Counted from the stretch's first letter, positions 7,930-19,852 are shown. The stretch: 64,000 nucleotides of DNA from Synergistes jonesii (GCF_000712295.1 NZ_JMKI01000051.1:1-64000); one strand, 5' to 3'. Numbers and translations: made by a program. The notes: generated from the letters alone by a model not told the origin.

Positions 7930-9078
7930 CTATGGGTGTATGCGTCCGAATACCATTCTGCCGGCCGAGGTCTGAAGCATCGAGGTGACGGTGACCTTGA
8001 CGCGCTCGCCTACGTGGCGCGAACCGTCCTCTACGACGAGCATCGTGCCGTCGTCTAGATAGCCTATCCCCTGATGGTTTTCTTTGCCGAGGCGTATTAT
8101 GTCTATCTCGACCTTTTCGCCGGGAAGTAACATCGGCTTCAGCGAATTCGCTAAGTCGTTGACGTTGAGAACGTCGACGCCCTCAATCTGAGCAACCTGG
8201 TTGAGGTTGTAGTCCGTCGTGATTACTTTCCCGTTCAGCCGGCGCGCAAGCACGACGAGCGCTTCGTCCACCTTGTCGCGATCGAGCTCGCGCAGCGTGA
8301 CTTCGGGTATTTCGACGGTCAGCCCCTCGACTTTCTGAAGCTCCGTAACGACTGAGAGGCCGCGGCGGCCGCGCGTCCTGCGCAGCGAATCGGTCGAATC
8401 AGCGACGCCCTGCAGCTCGGCTAAGATGAAGCGCGGCAGCACGATCGTCCCCTCAAGGAAGCCCGTCTGCGCTACGTCGAGGATACGTCCGTCGATTATC
8501 GCGCTCGTGTCGAGCACCTTGGGATATGAAAACTGCGCCCCCTGCGAGATCGCCACGCCGCTCTCGGCGGCGCCCTTCTTTTTCGACGGAAGCGAGAGCT
8601 TCGATTTTATGTTGATGTTGGTCAGCATGTTCCAGAAATCGTCTCCGCGCTTCGCGAAGAATCTCAGCCCCCAGTAGCCTAAGGCTACGTTCAGTAGTAT
8701 CGCGATATATACGCCGATTCCTCCAGGAATCTTGGAAAGCGGAATCGCTATCAGGTTTGCGAGCAGCAGCCCCAGCATCAGCCCTATTATACTTATTATC
8801 AGATCTGACACGCTCACGTTCTGTATTCTTGTCTCGAAGAACTGCCCGAATTTAATCAAAGCCCACCAGAAGAGCGGCGCAAGAATAAAGCCTAAAACTG
8901 CCGAGAGCAGTACGATAAAGACTGTCATTCCAATCGGGTGTATCGACGACATCGAGGGCCACAGCTTAGCGCGCAGTATCAGCAGGGATATCTGATATCC
9001 GGCCGCCGCGCAGACAAACACCATCACCGCGTACACGACTCTTCTCATCATCTTTGAAAGTTCTCTGTCATGGCGCAT
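7930..9078 (-). CDS. Membrane-anchored PIN/TRAM domain protein (YacL type)
   Basis: 382 residues. Four hydrophobic segments fill about residues 10-150, followed by a PIN nuclease-like domain (about 190-305). Its acidic residues appear in VLDTSAIIDGRI and ITTDYNLNQVA, and a C-terminal TRAM RNA-binding domain follows (about 315-380). This is the B. subtilis YacL architecture, a putative membrane-bound ribonuclease of unknown substrate. In Firmicutes yacL directly precedes ispD and ispF, and the same order is kept here with ispDF. AGGAGG lies 8 nt before the ATG. Confidence 0.93.
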   Translation of the reverse strand: MRHDRELSKMMRRVVYAVMVFVCAAAGYQISLLILRAKLWPSMSSIHPIGMTVFIVLLSAVLGFILAPLFWWALIKFGQFFETRIQNVSVSDLIISIIGLMLGLLLANLIAIPLSKIPGGIGVYIAILLNVALGYWGLRFFAKRGDDFWNMLTNINIKSKLSLPSKKKGAAESGVAISQGAQFSYPKVLDTSAIIDGRILDVAQTGFLEGTIVLPRFILAELQGVADSTDSLRRTRGRRGLSVVTELQKVEGLTVEIPEVTLRELDRDKVDEALVVLARRLNGKVITTDYNLNQVAQIEGVDVLNVNDLANSLKPMLLPGEKVEIDIIRLGKENHQGIGYLDDGTMLVVEDGSRHVGERVKVTVTSMLQTSAGRMVFGRIHP

Positions 9079-9136
9079 TGAAAATTCCTCCTCTCTTATT
9101 TTGTAGTTGCTTTGAATGCACGCTTTAAATCAGAAA

Positions 9137-9754
9137 TTAAAAATTTTCTCCCGTATGGGTCATCTCCTTTCTCGCCTCCATCGCCATGTGCAGCGTAACG
9201 CGGTCGGCAAAACCTATGCTGCCGCCCACCGGCAGGCCGTACGAAAGGCGCGATACCTTGACCGGCACTCCCGAAAGCGCCTCCTGAACGGCGTACGCCG
9301 TCAGGTCTCCTTCGATTCTCGGCGCCGTCGCGAGGATTATCTCCTCGACCCCGCCCATTTCGACGCGCTCGCGCAACCTTTCAAGGCTCTCCTGCGGTAT
9401 CTCTTCGTCGTCGAGCGGCGATAGGCGTCCTCCGATCACATGGTATATCCCGTTGAATATGCCGGCCTGCTCCATCGCAACGCAGTCCTCTTCGTTTTCG
9501 ACGACGCAGAGCAGCTTTTGGTTTCGCAGGGGGTCGGTGCAGATCTGGCAGGGATCGACGTCGGTTATCGCTCCGCAGAGGCTGCAGTGGCGAATATTTT
9601 CGGTAAGTGATATCACGGCCTCGCCGAATTCCCTTATCTGCTGAGGCTCCTGCCTGAGCAGATAAAATACCATGCGCCGGGCAGTCTTTTCCCCGACTCC
9701 CGGCAACTTGCTCCACTGTTTTATTAGTTTTTGTACTGGCCCGGGAAGAGACAA
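9137..9754 (-). CDS. recR: Recombination mediator RecR
   Basis: 205 residues. Acts with RecO/RecF to load RecA on single-stranded gaps. The N-terminal helix-hairpin-helix (KLPGVGEKTARRM), the four-Cys zinc motif CSLCG...CQIC (about 57-72) and a Toprim domain with VVENEEDC and LSYGLPVGGSIGFAD are all visible. The start codon is TTG (MSLPGPVQ), preceded by GAGG at 6 nt; no ATG fits better. It follows the ybaB gene directly, the conserved ybaB-recR order, but dnaX, usually upstream, is not here. Confidence 0.96.
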   Translation of the reverse strand: MSLPGPVQKLIKQWSKLPGVGEKTARRMVFYLLRQEPQQIREFGEAVISLTENIRHCSLCGAITDVDPCQICTDPLRNQKLLCVVENEEDCVAMEQAGIFNGIYHVIGGRLSPLDDEEIPQESLERLRERVEMGGVEEIILATAPRIEGDLTAYAVQEALSGVPVKVSRLSYGLPVGGSIGFADRVTLHMAMEARKEMTHTGENF

Positions 9755-9765
9755 GGGGCGCCTCG

Positions 9766-10080
9766 CTACATAAGTCCTGGGAAACCCGCGCCGAGGCCGC
9801 CCGTCAGCGTGTTCATCTTCGAGCCGTAAAGCTCTTTGGCCTTCGAGAGAGCTTCTTTTATCGCTCCGAGCACGAGGTCTTCGAGCATCTCGATCTCTTC
9901 GGGGTTTACGACCTCTTTGTCTATCGTTACCGAAAGCACGTCGCCGTGGCCGTTCACCGTGACCTTAACCGCACCGCCTCCGGCCGTTCCCTCGAGCACC
10001 GCCTTTTCAAGCTCTTGCTGCGCGAGAGCCATCTGTGCCTGCATTCTCTGCGCCTGTTTGAGCAATTTGTCCATTTTCAT
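9766..10080 (-). CDS. YbaB/EbfC nucleoid-associated protein
   Basis: 104 residues from the chosen ATG (MKMDKLLKQAQRMQAQM). A small dimeric DNA-binding protein of the nucleoid. The Gln/Met-rich N-terminal helix, VKVTVNGHGDVLSVTIDKEVV and the Gly-rich C-terminus (GGLGAGFPGLM) are typical. A GTG nine bases upstream is an alternative start. It is located 11 bp before recR, its usual partner; a link to recombination repair is inferred from that synteny. Confidence 0.93.
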   Translation of the reverse strand: MKMDKLLKQAQRMQAQMALAQQELEKAVLEGTAGGGAVKVTVNGHGDVLSVTIDKEVVNPEEIEMLEDLVLGAIKEALSKAKELYGSKMNTLTGGLGAGFPGLM

Positions 10081-10125
10081 TTCAATCACAATCCCTTTCG
10101 TTTTATTGAAGCATCCGATTCGGCG

Positions 10126-11889
10126 TCACTCATCGCCGGCGCCGTCTTTATAGCCGTCGATGTGGAGACGCGTCAGCAGGAAATACCAGACGAAGAGCGG
10201 AAGCTTCGAAAGCCTCCTCCAGCGCCACGGCTCCTGTATCGCTCGGTAAAGCCATTCGAGGCAGAGAGACTGCCATAACTTCGGCGCGCGCGCCAGCTTG
10301 CCCGAAATAACATCCATGCTGCCGCCTATCCCCATGCCGACGACCGCGCCGGTCGCGGCGAAATATTCGTCGAGCCAGTACTCCTGCTTCGGTACCCCAA
10401 GGCCGACGAAAAGTATATCCGTTTCGGCCGCCCTGATAGCTTCACAGCGCGAGCCGCTCTCTTCGGGTTTGAAAAAGCCGTCGCCAGCGCCGGCGACGAC
10501 GAGCCTCGGGTACTTTTCCATCAGTTTTGCGGCCGCCGCCTCCGCCACCCCCGGCTCGCCGCCGAGCATCCATACGCGCCACCCGTTCTGTTCGGCAAGG
10601 CGGCAGAGATGTTCGGTGAATTCTACACCAGGAATGCGTTCCTGTACAGGGGTCCCGTTAAGTTTAAGAGCTCCGGCGAGCCCGGCGCCGTCGGGCAGCA
10701 CAAGCCCGGCCCCGCGTACGATCCTTCTGTATCTTTCGTCCGTCCTGCTCCTGAGAGCTGCGAGCGCGTCGGGCGTTACGATTATATGAGGGGCGCGTTG
10801 GGAATTCATCCAATGCTGGACGCGCGAAAGAGCGTAGTTCAGCGAGATGTTGTCGACCGTCACGCCCCAGAGGCGCGGGCGTCTGCATTCGTCGTTCATA
10901 TTTCCCCGCTGACGTTTAAAGGAATACCCCACCCAAATCACCCCGAAGATCGCACACACGGCGGCAAGAAGATAAAAGAAATCCGGAAATCCGATCTGTA
11001 TCGCGGAGACGAGACAGCCGAGCAGAGCGCATACTGCGACTACGAAATGTATCGCGACCGGATGCGAGTAGCCGTGCATTATCAGCTTTCTGTAAAGCAT
11101 CAGGTTGGCCGCCGGCCGCGGCGAGAAAAAGGCGCTTACGACGCCCACTGAAGCCTCGGTTATCGGCAGCGCGAAAAATCCGAGAGGGAGCAGCGCGAGA
11201 GTGTAAAAGGTTATCCCCTTGCTCACGCCTAAGATCGAAAGCCCGGCGAATAGCGTCCCCCAAAGCCCCGTAAGAGGCTCAGTGAGGCGGCGGTAGGCAT
11301 ATATGTGCCTGTTCCAGAAGACGATTAGCATCACGAGCCCGATGACGCAGATCTGCGACGCGTCGCGCAAGCTCTGCGAAGAGGTGAGAATCACGACGGA
11401 TATCATCGTCCAGCTCACCGTGAGCAAAAGGCCGCAGAGTCCGGGGATCTCGTCGATCTCCTGAAAAAATATCGGGAATATCCCTACCCAGATCGTGCTT
11501 ATCGCGATAGAAGCGAAGTACGAAAGGTAATAATACTGCCCACCGGCGTATTCGATGAACGCGATGCGCGGTCCGAAGAGCGAAAACACGAGCCCTACTA
11601 GAAAGTACAGGCAGCGCAGATTCTTCCCGCGCGTCGCTCTCTGGCAGAAGCCTATACAGGCCGAGGCGACGCCGGCCGCGACGGTGATGCGCAGCGGGCC
11701 GTCGGGCATCCATATGCCGCAAAGGGCCCACGCCCCTATCAATGTGATGTCCTTCAGGTAATAATACTGGTCGCTTTCAAGATATTTCTTGAAGAATTTT
11801 TGAATCATAACGCAGATCAGCGCGACCATTAGAATCATAATTACCGTTGTGCCATGTGTGCCGACCATATAAAGCCATTCTCCCGTCAA
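10126..11889 (-). CDS. Fusion of a degenerate WecA/MraY-like membrane domain to a WecG/TagA glycosyltransferase
   Basis: 587 residues if the TTG at 11889 is used; an ATG at 11868 gives 580. Residues about 10-325 carry about ten hydrophobic segments. The pattern STIWVGIFPIFFQEIDEIPGLCG (131-153) followed by a C-terminal LMLYRKLIMHGYSHPVAIHFVVAV matches the layout of polyprenyl-phosphate hexose-1-phosphate transferases, but the catalytic N-x-x-x-x-D-G-x-D-G and HHRL motifs are lost. From about 338 a complete WecG/TagA/CpsF (GT26) domain follows, with RPRLWGVTVDN, TPDALAAL, LPDGAGL, RIPGVEFTEHL and VGLGVPKQEYW. Likely role: adding a ManNAc-type sugar to a lipid-linked glycan at the inner face of the membrane. 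The upstream part may be only an anchor or docking partner. Confidence 0.75.
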   Translation of the reverse strand: MTGEWLYMVGTHGTTVIMILMVALICVMIQKFFKKYLESDQYYYLKDITLIGAWALCGIWMPDGPLRITVAAGVASACIGFCQRATRGKNLRCLYFLVGLVFSLFGPRIAFIEYAGGQYYYLSYFASIAISTIWVGIFPIFFQEIDEIPGLCGLLLTVSWTMISVVILTSSQSLRDASQICVIGLVMLIVFWNRHIYAYRRLTEPLTGLWGTLFAGLSILGVSKGITFYTLALLPLGFFALPITEASVGVVSAFFSPRPAANLMLYRKLIMHGYSHPVAIHFVVAVCALLGCLVSAIQIGFPDFFYLLAAVCAIFGVIWVGYSFKRQRGNMNDECRRPRLWGVTVDNISLNYALSRVQHWMNSQRAPHIIVTPDALAALRSRTDERYRRIVRGAGLVLPDGAGLAGALKLNGTPVQERIPGVEFTEHLCRLAEQNGWRVWMLGGEPGVAEAAAAKLMEKYPRLVVAGAGDGFFKPEESGSRCEAIRAAETDILFVGLGVPKQEYWLDEYFAATGAVVGMGIGGSMDVISGKLARAPKLWQSLCLEWLYRAIQEPWRWRRLSKLPLFVWYFLLTRLHIDGYKDGAGDE

Positions 11890-11984
11890 AAGATATAAAG
11901 CCTAACGTTAGGTATATCCTACCATAAAACAAGGAAGCCGCAAGATTTTTCCCGGCGGCTCCCAAACTTTATCTCCTTTTTCCG

Positions 11985-13744
<1,760 letters not shown>

Positions 13745-13776
13745 TTTGGTATCCTCCTTGTCCTTCATAAATATAA

Positions 13777-15024
13777 TTATCGGCCGTTGCGGCCGAAATT
13801 TTTGCAGTCGTACTGCATCCTGTTGTTCAGCAGATGTCCCATCTTGCATATTTTCGTGTTCATATAGCGTTCGTTGTAGGGATTCGGCGCTATCTCTATA
13901 GGCACGCGCTCTGTGACCTCAAGCCCGTAGCCCGCGAGCCCCGTGATCTTAACGGGGTTGTTCGTCATAAGGCGCAGCTTTTTGAGGCCGAGGTCCTCTA
14001 GTATCTGAGCGCCGATTCCGTAATCGCGCTGGTCGGCCGCGTAGCCGAGCGCCAAGTTCGCCTCCACGGTGTCGAGCCCCCTGTCCTGAAGCTCGTATGC
14101 CTTGAGCTTCGCGAGGAGGCCGATCCCGCGCCCCTCCTGGCGCAGATAGAGGAGGACGCCGCGCCCCTCTTTTTCTATCATGCTCATAGCTCGGTGGAGC
14201 TGGGGGCCGCAGTCGCAGCGGAGCGAGCCAAGCAGGTCGCCGGTGAAGCATTCGGAGTGGACGCGCGTAAGGACGGGCTCGTCTCCCGATATGTCGCCCT
14301 TTACGAGGGCGATGTGCACGGCTCCCGGGTTGTCGCCGTAGGGACTCGTGTAAGCGTGGCAGGCGAAGTCGCCCCACTGCGTCGGCAGGTGGACGACGGT
14401 CTCTTTTTTGACGAACTTTTCGCGCATAACCCTGTAGCGGATGAGCTTTTCGACGGAGGTTATCTTCAACCCCTCTCTCTTTGCGAATTCAACGAGCTGC
14501 GGCAGGCGCGCCATAGTTCCATCCTCGTTTATGACCTCGCAGATGACGCCGGCTGGGTTCAGCCCAGCGAGGCGCGTAAGGTCGACCGCAGTCTCGGTGT
14601 GCCCCGCGCGCTGCAGGACCCCCCCCGGGCGGGCGATCAGCGGGAAGACGTGCCCAGGTTTGCGGAAATCCCCTGGCAGCGCGTCGGGTTGACCGAGCGC
14701 GTGGGCGGTGATCGCGCGTTCTGCGGCGGAAATGCCGGTCGTAGTTCCCTGCAGATGGTCTACGGAGACCGTGAAGGCGGTGCCGTGGGCGTCAGTATTG
14801 CGCTCCACCATCGGCGTCAGATCCAGCCTGCGTGCCTGCTGGCAGGAAATAGGCACGCAGACGAGGCCGCGCGCCTTCGTTATCATGAAGTTGACGTCTT
14901 CCGCGCGGCAGAAATCCGCCGCCATTATAAGGTCGCCCTCGTTTTCGCGGTTCTCGTCGTCGACGACGATGACCATTTTCCCGGCTTTAATATCTGCTAA
15001 TGCTTCTTCGATCGTGTTGAGCAT
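13777..15024 (-). CDS. ribBA: Bifunctional DHBP synthase / GTP cyclohydrolase II
   Basis: 415 residues from [13 protein letters not shown], which has GGAGGG 6 nt before it. Residues 1-205 are RibB (ribulose-5-phosphate to dihydroxybutanone phosphate), with [13 protein letters not shown] and [14 protein letters not shown] visible. Residues 206-415 are RibA (opening of GTP), with the zinc site motif [21 protein letters not shown] and [20 protein letters not shown]. Both halves look intact. It provides the two entry branches of riboflavin synthesis and sits between ribE and ribH. Confidence 0.97.
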   Translation of the reverse strand: MLNTIEEALADIKAGKMVIVVDDENRENEGDLIMAADFCRAEDVNFMITKARGLVCVPISCQQARRLDLTPMVERNTDAHGTAFTVSVDHLQGTTTGISAAERAITAHALGQPDALPGDFRKPGHVFPLIARPGGVLQRAGHTETAVDLTRLAGLNPAGVICEVINEDGTMARLPQLVEFAKREGLKITSVEKLIRYRVMREKFVKKETVVHLPTQWGDFACHAYTSPYGDNPGAVHIALVKGDISGDEPVLTRVHSECFTGDLLGSLRCDCGPQLHRAMSMIEKEGRGVLLYLRQEGRGIGLLAKLKAYELQDRGLDTVEANLALGYAADQRDYGIGAQILEDLGLKKLRLMTNNPVKITGLAGYGLEVTERVPIEIAPNPYNERYMNTKICKMGHLLNNRMQYDCKNFGRNGR

Positions 15025-15053
15025 ATCTTTCCCTCCGTGGGTGTGGCGCGGTT

Positions 15054-15719
15054 TCAACTCCAGCCATACTCAGTTAGTTTATCCCAAGTCAGCGTATTTT
15101 TCACCTTTTCATCGCCATTTTTTCGTCCGAATGTGCTTTCGAGGTACTTCTTTATATACTTTCCTATCATATCGGTCTCGATATTGACCGTGTCGCCGCC
15201 TCTCAGCTCCCCTATAGTGGTCCCGGCAAGCGTAGCGGGTATCACTCCAACGGAGAAAAAATTTTCCTCCGCGTCGATGACCGTGAGGCTGACGCCGTCC
15301 ACCGTCACGGAGCCCTTTTCGACTATGCCGCAAAGAATCTCTTCGAGGGCCGTAAAATATATCTTTTTCGTCGCGCCGAAGCTTTCTATCTCCTTTACCG
15401 TCGCGGTGCCGTCAACGTGTCCGGCTACGAGATGTCCGTCAAGACGCGAATCGACGCGCATCGCCCTTTCGAGGTTGAGGCGCGAGCCGGAGCGCAGCGT
15501 GCCGAGCTTCGTGCGCTTCTGGGTCTCCGGCATCATCTCCACGCGGAATGTCCGCGCGTCGCAGTACGTCACCGTGCTGCACGCGCCCGAGAGCGAGACG
15601 GAATCGCCGTTTATCAGCTCGCCGGCTATGGACGGCGCCTTGACGGTCAGCTCTACGACGTCCCCTTTCGGCGAAATCGATTCGATGACGCCCGTAGTCT
15701 CTATAAGTCCGGTGAACAT
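15054..15719 (-). CDS. ribE: Riboflavin synthase, alpha chain
   Basis: 221 residues. Dismutates two lumazine molecules to riboflavin. The start [16 protein letters not shown] is the invariant N-terminus of the family. Two lumazine-binding repeats follow (1-100 and 101-200), the second with [12 protein letters not shown] and [22 protein letters not shown]. It overlaps the end of ribD by 19 bp and precedes ribBA, in the usual ribD-ribE-ribBA-ribH order. Confidence 0.96.
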   Translation of the reverse strand: MFTGLIETTGVIESISPKGDVVELTVKAPSIAGELINGDSVSLSGACSTVTYCDARTFRVEMMPETQKRTKLGTLRSGSRLNLERAMRVDSRLDGHLVAGHVDGTATVKEIESFGATKKIYFTALEEILCGIVEKGSVTVDGVSLTVIDAEENFFSVGVIPATLAGTTIGELRGGDTVNIETDMIGKYIKKYLESTFGRKNGDEKVKNTLTWDKLTEYGWS

Positions 15720-16798
15720 TCAAAAACACCCCTTATCAGCAAATCGTCGCCGCATTTCGTGTATTTTACATCTTTTACGCGCGGCGCGTCCTCTATTTTC
15801 GCGAACTCGGCTAAGCCCGCGAAGGATTTTCCATTTCCTATTATCTTCGGGGCGATAAAGAGCGCGAGCTCGTCGCAGAGCTTCTCTTTTATGAAGGATG
15901 AAGCGACGGCCGGCCCGGCCTCCACCATCAGATAGTTGACGCCGCGCCCGCAGAGCTCTTTCAAAACCTCCGGCAGAAAATCTTCGCCGGACGCGACGCG
16001 CACTATGCTGGCTCCGGCGCTTTCGAGAGCTTCGCCCCTTTCCTGCGAAGCGTCCGCAAGAGTAAATATGACGGCGCCGCCGTCAAGTATTTTTGCCGTC
16101 GGCGGGGTACGCAGAGTCCTGTCGAGGAGCGCGCGCACCGGCGATCTGCCCGGCGCGTCGCGCACCGTCATCCGAGGGTCGTCGGCCACGACGGTGCCGA
16201 CTCCCGTCAGCAGCGCGTCGTTTTCCGCGCGCATCCCGTGCGTACGCTTCCTTGCCTCGGCGCCCGTTATCCATCTGCTTTCGCCGTTTGGCAGAGCTAC
16301 CATGCCGTCGAGCGACGCGGCGACCTTCAGCGTCACCCACGGGCGTCCGAGCGCCATTCTGCGCAGGAAGCCGCGATTCATCCAGCGGCACTCCTCTTCA
16401 AGCACTCCCGTTTCGACCTCTATTCCGGCGTTCCTTAACTTCTTGAGCCCTCGCCCGGCCACCTTAGGGTTGGGATCCGTGAGCGCCGCAATCACCCGCT
16501 TCGGCCGGCGCTCCGCGAGCATATCGGCGCAGGGCGGAGTCCTGCCGTAGTGTGAGCATGGCTCGAGCGTTACGTAGACGTCCGCTCCTTCTATATCTCC
16601 GCCCGCGTCGCGCAGCGCTTCGACCTCGGCGTGCGGGCCGCCGCATTTTTTGTGCCAGCCTCGCCCTATTATCCCGCCGCCGCGCGCTATCACGCAGCCG
16701 ACGCGCGGGTTCGGGCTGCACTCCCTGCCGTTCGCCGCGAGCTCGAGGGCGCAGCGCATGTAAAATTCGTCAGTTCTATTCGCCGCCAACTTCACCAC
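15701..16798 (-). CDS. ribD: Bifunctional riboflavin deaminase/reductase
   Basis: 365 residues. The N-terminal deaminase half (1-145) has the zinc site as PHAEVEAL and TLEPCSHYGRTPPCADML; the C-terminal reductase half (about 148-360) has KVAASLDGMVALPNGESRWITG and MVEAGPAVASSFI. Together they turn the GTP-derived pyrimidine into the ribitylamino form. The start is a GTG (VKLAANRTDEFYM) inside the end of uvrC; DEFYM is where family members begin. First of the rib genes, with no RFN/FMN riboswitch upstream, because uvrC directly precedes and overlaps it. Confidence 0.94.
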   Translation of the reverse strand: MVKLAANRTDEFYMRCALELAANGRECSPNPRVGCVIARGGGIIGRGWHKKCGGPHAEVEALRDAGGDIEGADVYVTLEPCSHYGRTPPCADMLAERRPKRVIAALTDPNPKVAGRGLKKLRNAGIEVETGVLEEECRWMNRGFLRRMALGRPWVTLKVAASLDGMVALPNGESRWITGAEARKRTHGMRAENDALLTGVGTVVADDPRMTVRDAPGRSPVRALLDRTLRTPPTAKILDGGAVIFTLADASQERGEALESAGASIVRVASGEDFLPEVLKELCGRGVNYLMVEAGPAVASSFIKEKLCDELALFIAPKIIGNGKSFAGLAEFAKIEDAPRVKDVKYTKCGDDLLIRGVFECSPDL

Positions 16799-18293
16799 CG
16801 GCTTTCTCTTTTGGATTTTTTATATCGGCGCCGCTACCCACGGGCTCTTCGCCGAGCTTCGCGAGTATCCTCTTCGCCAGCGTCGGCCCTATGCCGGGGG
16901 CCGCCGCGAGCTCCCCCTGCGGCAGGTCCTTTATGGCCTTCACGCTGCCGAAGCGCGTTATCAGCATCGCGGCCTTCGCTTTGCCTATCCCCGGTACCTC
17001 TTCTATTTTGCTGCGCTTGAAGCTCTGGGCGCGGCGCGCGCGGTGCGAGGTGATCGCGAATCTGTGCGACTCGTCGCGCACGCGCTGCAGCAGGCGCAGC
17101 ACCGGGTCGGCGCGGTCGAGGCGCAGAGGCTCTTTTTCGCCGGGCAGGTATATTTCTTCGAATTCCTTGGCCAGGGAGACGACCGGTATGTTATCTATCC
17201 CGAGGCCGTCGAGGGCCTGCAGCGCGAAGTCGAGCTGCACGGGGCCACCGTCTATCAGTATCAGCTGGGGCAGCGGCTCTTCCCCGGCAAGAGAGCGCGA
17301 GTAGCGGCGCGTGAGCGTCTCCTTCATCGAACGGAAGTCGTCTATGCCCTCGACCGTTTTGATGTTGAATTTTCTGTAGAGGGAGGGATTCGGATATCCC
17401 TGTTCAAATACGACGGCAACGCCGACAGTGTAATTACCGGCGCTGTGCGAGATATCGAAGCCGTCGATGCGCCACGGAAGCATAGGAAGACCAAACGTCT
17501 TCTGCATCGCGTTCAGCACTTCCCAGAAATCATCCTCGCCCGCCGGTATCTCCGGCGTCGTATGCTGCTGCCGGCTGACGCGCCAGATGGCGCGTATAGT
17601 GTCGCGCAGGTGAGCAGCCTCTTCGAAGCGCAGCGCCTTCGCGGCCTTGTCCATTCTCGCGCGCAGGCGTTCGACGAGCTCCGCCCCCTGCCCCTGGAGC
17701 AGCAGAACGACGTCTGCGACGCGGTCTCGGTATTCGTTCTCAGTGCAGAGGCCGCAACATGGCGCGAGACAGCGGCCGAGAGAATATTTCATGCACGGCC
17801 GGCCGTTCGCCGGCTTAGGCGCGTCTTTCCCGCAGGAGCGCAGCGGAAGATAGCGCTCGACGAGGCGCAACAGAGCGCGCACCTCCCGCACGCGCACATA
17901 GGGGCCTATGTAGACCCCTCCGTCGTCGAGTTTCACGCGCGTGACGTCGATTCTCGGATATCTCTCCGCCGTTATCTTTATATAGGCGTAGCGCTCGTTC
18001 ATCTTCAGATCTACGTTGAAGAAGGGCTGGTAGAGCTTTATCAGCCTGTTTTCGAGGATCAGCGCCTCGATTTCGCTCTCGGTCCTCATCGTGGATATGT
18101 CGCGTATAGTTTCGACGAGCTTGCGCAGGCGCGGCGAAGCGAAATTACTGTGGCGAAAGTAAGAGGAAACTCTTTTTTTCAGAGACTTCGCCTTTCCTAT
18201 ATAAATAATCTCCCCGTTCTCGTCCCGCATCAGATAAACGCCCGGCTTGTCGGGGAATCCCTTTACAAAGTTTGTCAGCTCTTCTTTGTTCAA
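16776..18293 (-). CDS. uvrC: UvrABC system protein C
   Basis: 505 residues, on the short side for UvrC (about 600 is common). Makes both incisions in nucleotide excision repair. The GIY-YIG domain is at the N-terminus (PGVYLMRDENGEIIYIGKAKSLKKRV). A Cys-rich linker (CMKYSLGRCLAPCCGLC) and a UVR motif (RFEEAAHLRD) follow. The RNase H-like nuclease has DGFDISHSAG, ILIDGGP and ESHRFAI, and tandem helix-hairpin-helix motifs close the protein (VPGIGKAKA, APGIGPTLA). All catalytic positions appear present. It heads the uvrC-rib-serS run, divergent from cysS. Confidence 0.95.
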   Translation of the reverse strand: MNKEELTNFVKGFPDKPGVYLMRDENGEIIYIGKAKSLKKRVSSYFRHSNFASPRLRKLVETIRDISTMRTESEIEALILENRLIKLYQPFFNVDLKMNERYAYIKITAERYPRIDVTRVKLDDGGVYIGPYVRVREVRALLRLVERYLPLRSCGKDAPKPANGRPCMKYSLGRCLAPCCGLCTENEYRDRVADVVLLLQGQGAELVERLRARMDKAAKALRFEEAAHLRDTIRAIWRVSRQQHTTPEIPAGEDDFWEVLNAMQKTFGLPMLPWRIDGFDISHSAGNYTVGVAVVFEQGYPNPSLYRKFNIKTVEGIDDFRSMKETLTRRYSRSLAGEEPLPQLILIDGGPVQLDFALQALDGLGIDNIPVVSLAKEFEEIYLPGEKEPLRLDRADPVLRLLQRVRDESHRFAITSHRARRAQSFKRSKIEEVPGIGKAKAAMLITRFGSVKAIKDLPQGELAAAPGIGPTLAKRILAKLGEEPVGSGADIKNPKEKAGGEVGGE

Positions 18294-18312
18294 GAAAATT
18301 ACCCTTTCTTTG

Positions 18313-18341
18313 TTGCGCTCCGCCCTTTCATGTTATAGGAT
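18313..18341 (+). promoter_or_regulatory. Possible cysS promoter
   Basis: TTGCGC, a 17-bp spacer and TAGGAT, about 40 bp before the cysS start in the divergent uvrC/cysS gap. Moderate match only. Confidence 0.35.
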
Positions 18342-18381
18342 ATCACAATAATGTGCAAGAAGTAATGCGGAGGTGCATTTT

Positions 18382-19788
18382 ATGGCTTTATCGGTGTATA
18401 ACGATCTGACGAGGACGAAGGAGAAATTCGTCCCGATCGAAGAGGGCAGGGTCCGCTTCTACGTTTGCGGGCCGACCGTCTATAACTTTTTTCATATAGG
18501 CAATGCGCGCCCCTTCGTCCTTTTCGACGTCTTCAGGCGCTATCTCGAAAGCCTCGGCTACGAGGTAACGTTCATACAGAACTTCACCGACATCGACGAC
18601 AAGATGATCAGGCGCGCGAACGAAGAGGGCACGACGGTCGCCGAACTCGCCGAGCGTTTCATCGCCGAATATTACAGGGATGCCGACGCCCTCGGCATCC
18701 GCCGCGCGACCGTGAACCCGCGCGCGACGCAGGAGATGCCCGCGATCATCGACGTAATAAAAAGGCTCATCGAAAAGGGGCACGCCTACGAGATCGACGG
18801 CGATGTCTACTTCAGCGTCGAGAGCTTCAAGGATTACGGACGCCTTTCCAAGCAGAGTGTCGACGAGCTGATATCCGGCGCGCGTGTCGAAGTGGACGAG
18901 CGCAAGCGCGAGCCGCTCGACTTCGCGCTGTGGAAGGGCGCGAAGCCCGGAGAGCCCTTCTGGGAAAGCCCTTGGGGTAAGGGGCGCCCCGGCTGGCACA
19001 TCGAATGCAGCGCAATGTCAAATAAATATCTCGGCAGTACGATCGATATACACGGCGGCGGCAGCGACCTTATATTCCCGCACCACGAAAACGAAATAGC
19101 GCAGTCCGAGTGCGCCAACGACGCGCACTTCGTCAGGTATTGGCTGCACAACGCCTATCTGCTGATAGACAAGGAAAAAATGTCGAAATCGCTCGGCAAC
19201 TTTCTCACGGTGCGCGACGTACGCCAGAGGATCAGCCCGCTCGTGCTGCGCTTCTTCCTGATGAGCGTGCACTACCGCTCGCCGCTCAACTTCTCCGCCG
19301 AAGGGCTCGAACACGCTAAGGGCGCGGTCGAACGCCTCAACAACTGCTGCACGGACCTGATCTTCGCGCTCGAAAACAGGAGTGCCGGAGAAAAAGACGA
19401 AGCCCTGCGCATGGCGCTCAAAGCGAACGAAGAGGGCTTCGCAGCGTCGATGGACGACGACTTCAACACGGCCGGGGCCTTCGGCTTCATCTTCGAAAAC
19501 GTGCGCGCCGTCAACGTCCATCTGTCGGAGCACGAAGCCGTCGACAAAGAAGGGCTGGAAGCGGCAAAAGCTTTCTTCGATAAAACGAATGATATCCTCG
19601 GATATCTGGTGAAAGAGGAAAAAGAGGGCGACGGGGACGCGGAAATCGACGAGCTCGTAGCCGAGCGCAGCGCCGCGAGGAAGGCGAAAGACTTCAAGCG
19701 CTCCGATGAGATACGCGAGACGCTCGCGGCAAAGGGGATAATAATCGAGGACACGCCGCAGGGGCCGCGCTGGAAGAGGACGATGTAA
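18382..19788 (+). CDS. cysS: Cysteinyl-tRNA synthetase
   Basis: 468 residues from [10 protein letters not shown], with GGAGGTG 7 nt upstream (a frame start nine bases earlier lacks a site). Class I synthetase that charges tRNA-Cys. [20 protein letters not shown] carries the zinc-binding Cys and the HIGN signature. [10 protein letters not shown] and [10 protein letters not shown] supply the remaining zinc ligands, and KMSKSLGNF is the KMSKS loop. Intact and normal length. It stands alone on the plus strand between two minus-strand runs. Confidence 0.97.
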   Translation: MALSVYNDLTRTKEKFVPIEEGRVRFYVCGPTVYNFFHIGNARPFVLFDVFRRYLESLGYEVTFIQNFTDIDDKMIRRANEEGTTVAELAERFIAEYYRDADALGIRRATVNPRATQEMPAIIDVIKRLIEKGHAYEIDGDVYFSVESFKDYGRLSKQSVDELISGARVEVDERKREPLDFALWKGAKPGEPFWESPWGKGRPGWHIECSAMSNKYLGSTIDIHGGGSDLIFPHHENEIAQSECANDAHFVRYWLHNAYLLIDKEKMSKSLGNFLTVRDVRQRISPLVLRFFLMSVHYRSPLNFSAEGLEHAKGAVERLNNCCTDLIFALENRSAGEKDEALRMALKANEEGFAASMDDDFNTAGAFGFIFENVRAVNVHLSEHEAVDKEGLEAAKAFFDKTNDILGYLVKEEKEGDGDAEIDELVAERSAARKAKDFKRSDEIRETLAAKGIIIEDTPQGPRWKRTM

Positions 19789-19852
19789 AACCTGCCGCGC
19801 TTCAAAGGGTGAATCTACATTCGCCGCCGCGGCGGTGTTGCCGTCGGTTGCG

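Noticed and set aside
16799-18381. FMN (RFN) riboswitch for the riboflavin genes
   Set aside because: ribD starts inside uvrC, and the uvrC/cysS gap is too short and lacks the RFN consensus.
19820-19845. Terminator between cysS and the RluD gene
   Set aside because: CCGCCGCGGCGG is self-complementary but has no loop space and no T-run.
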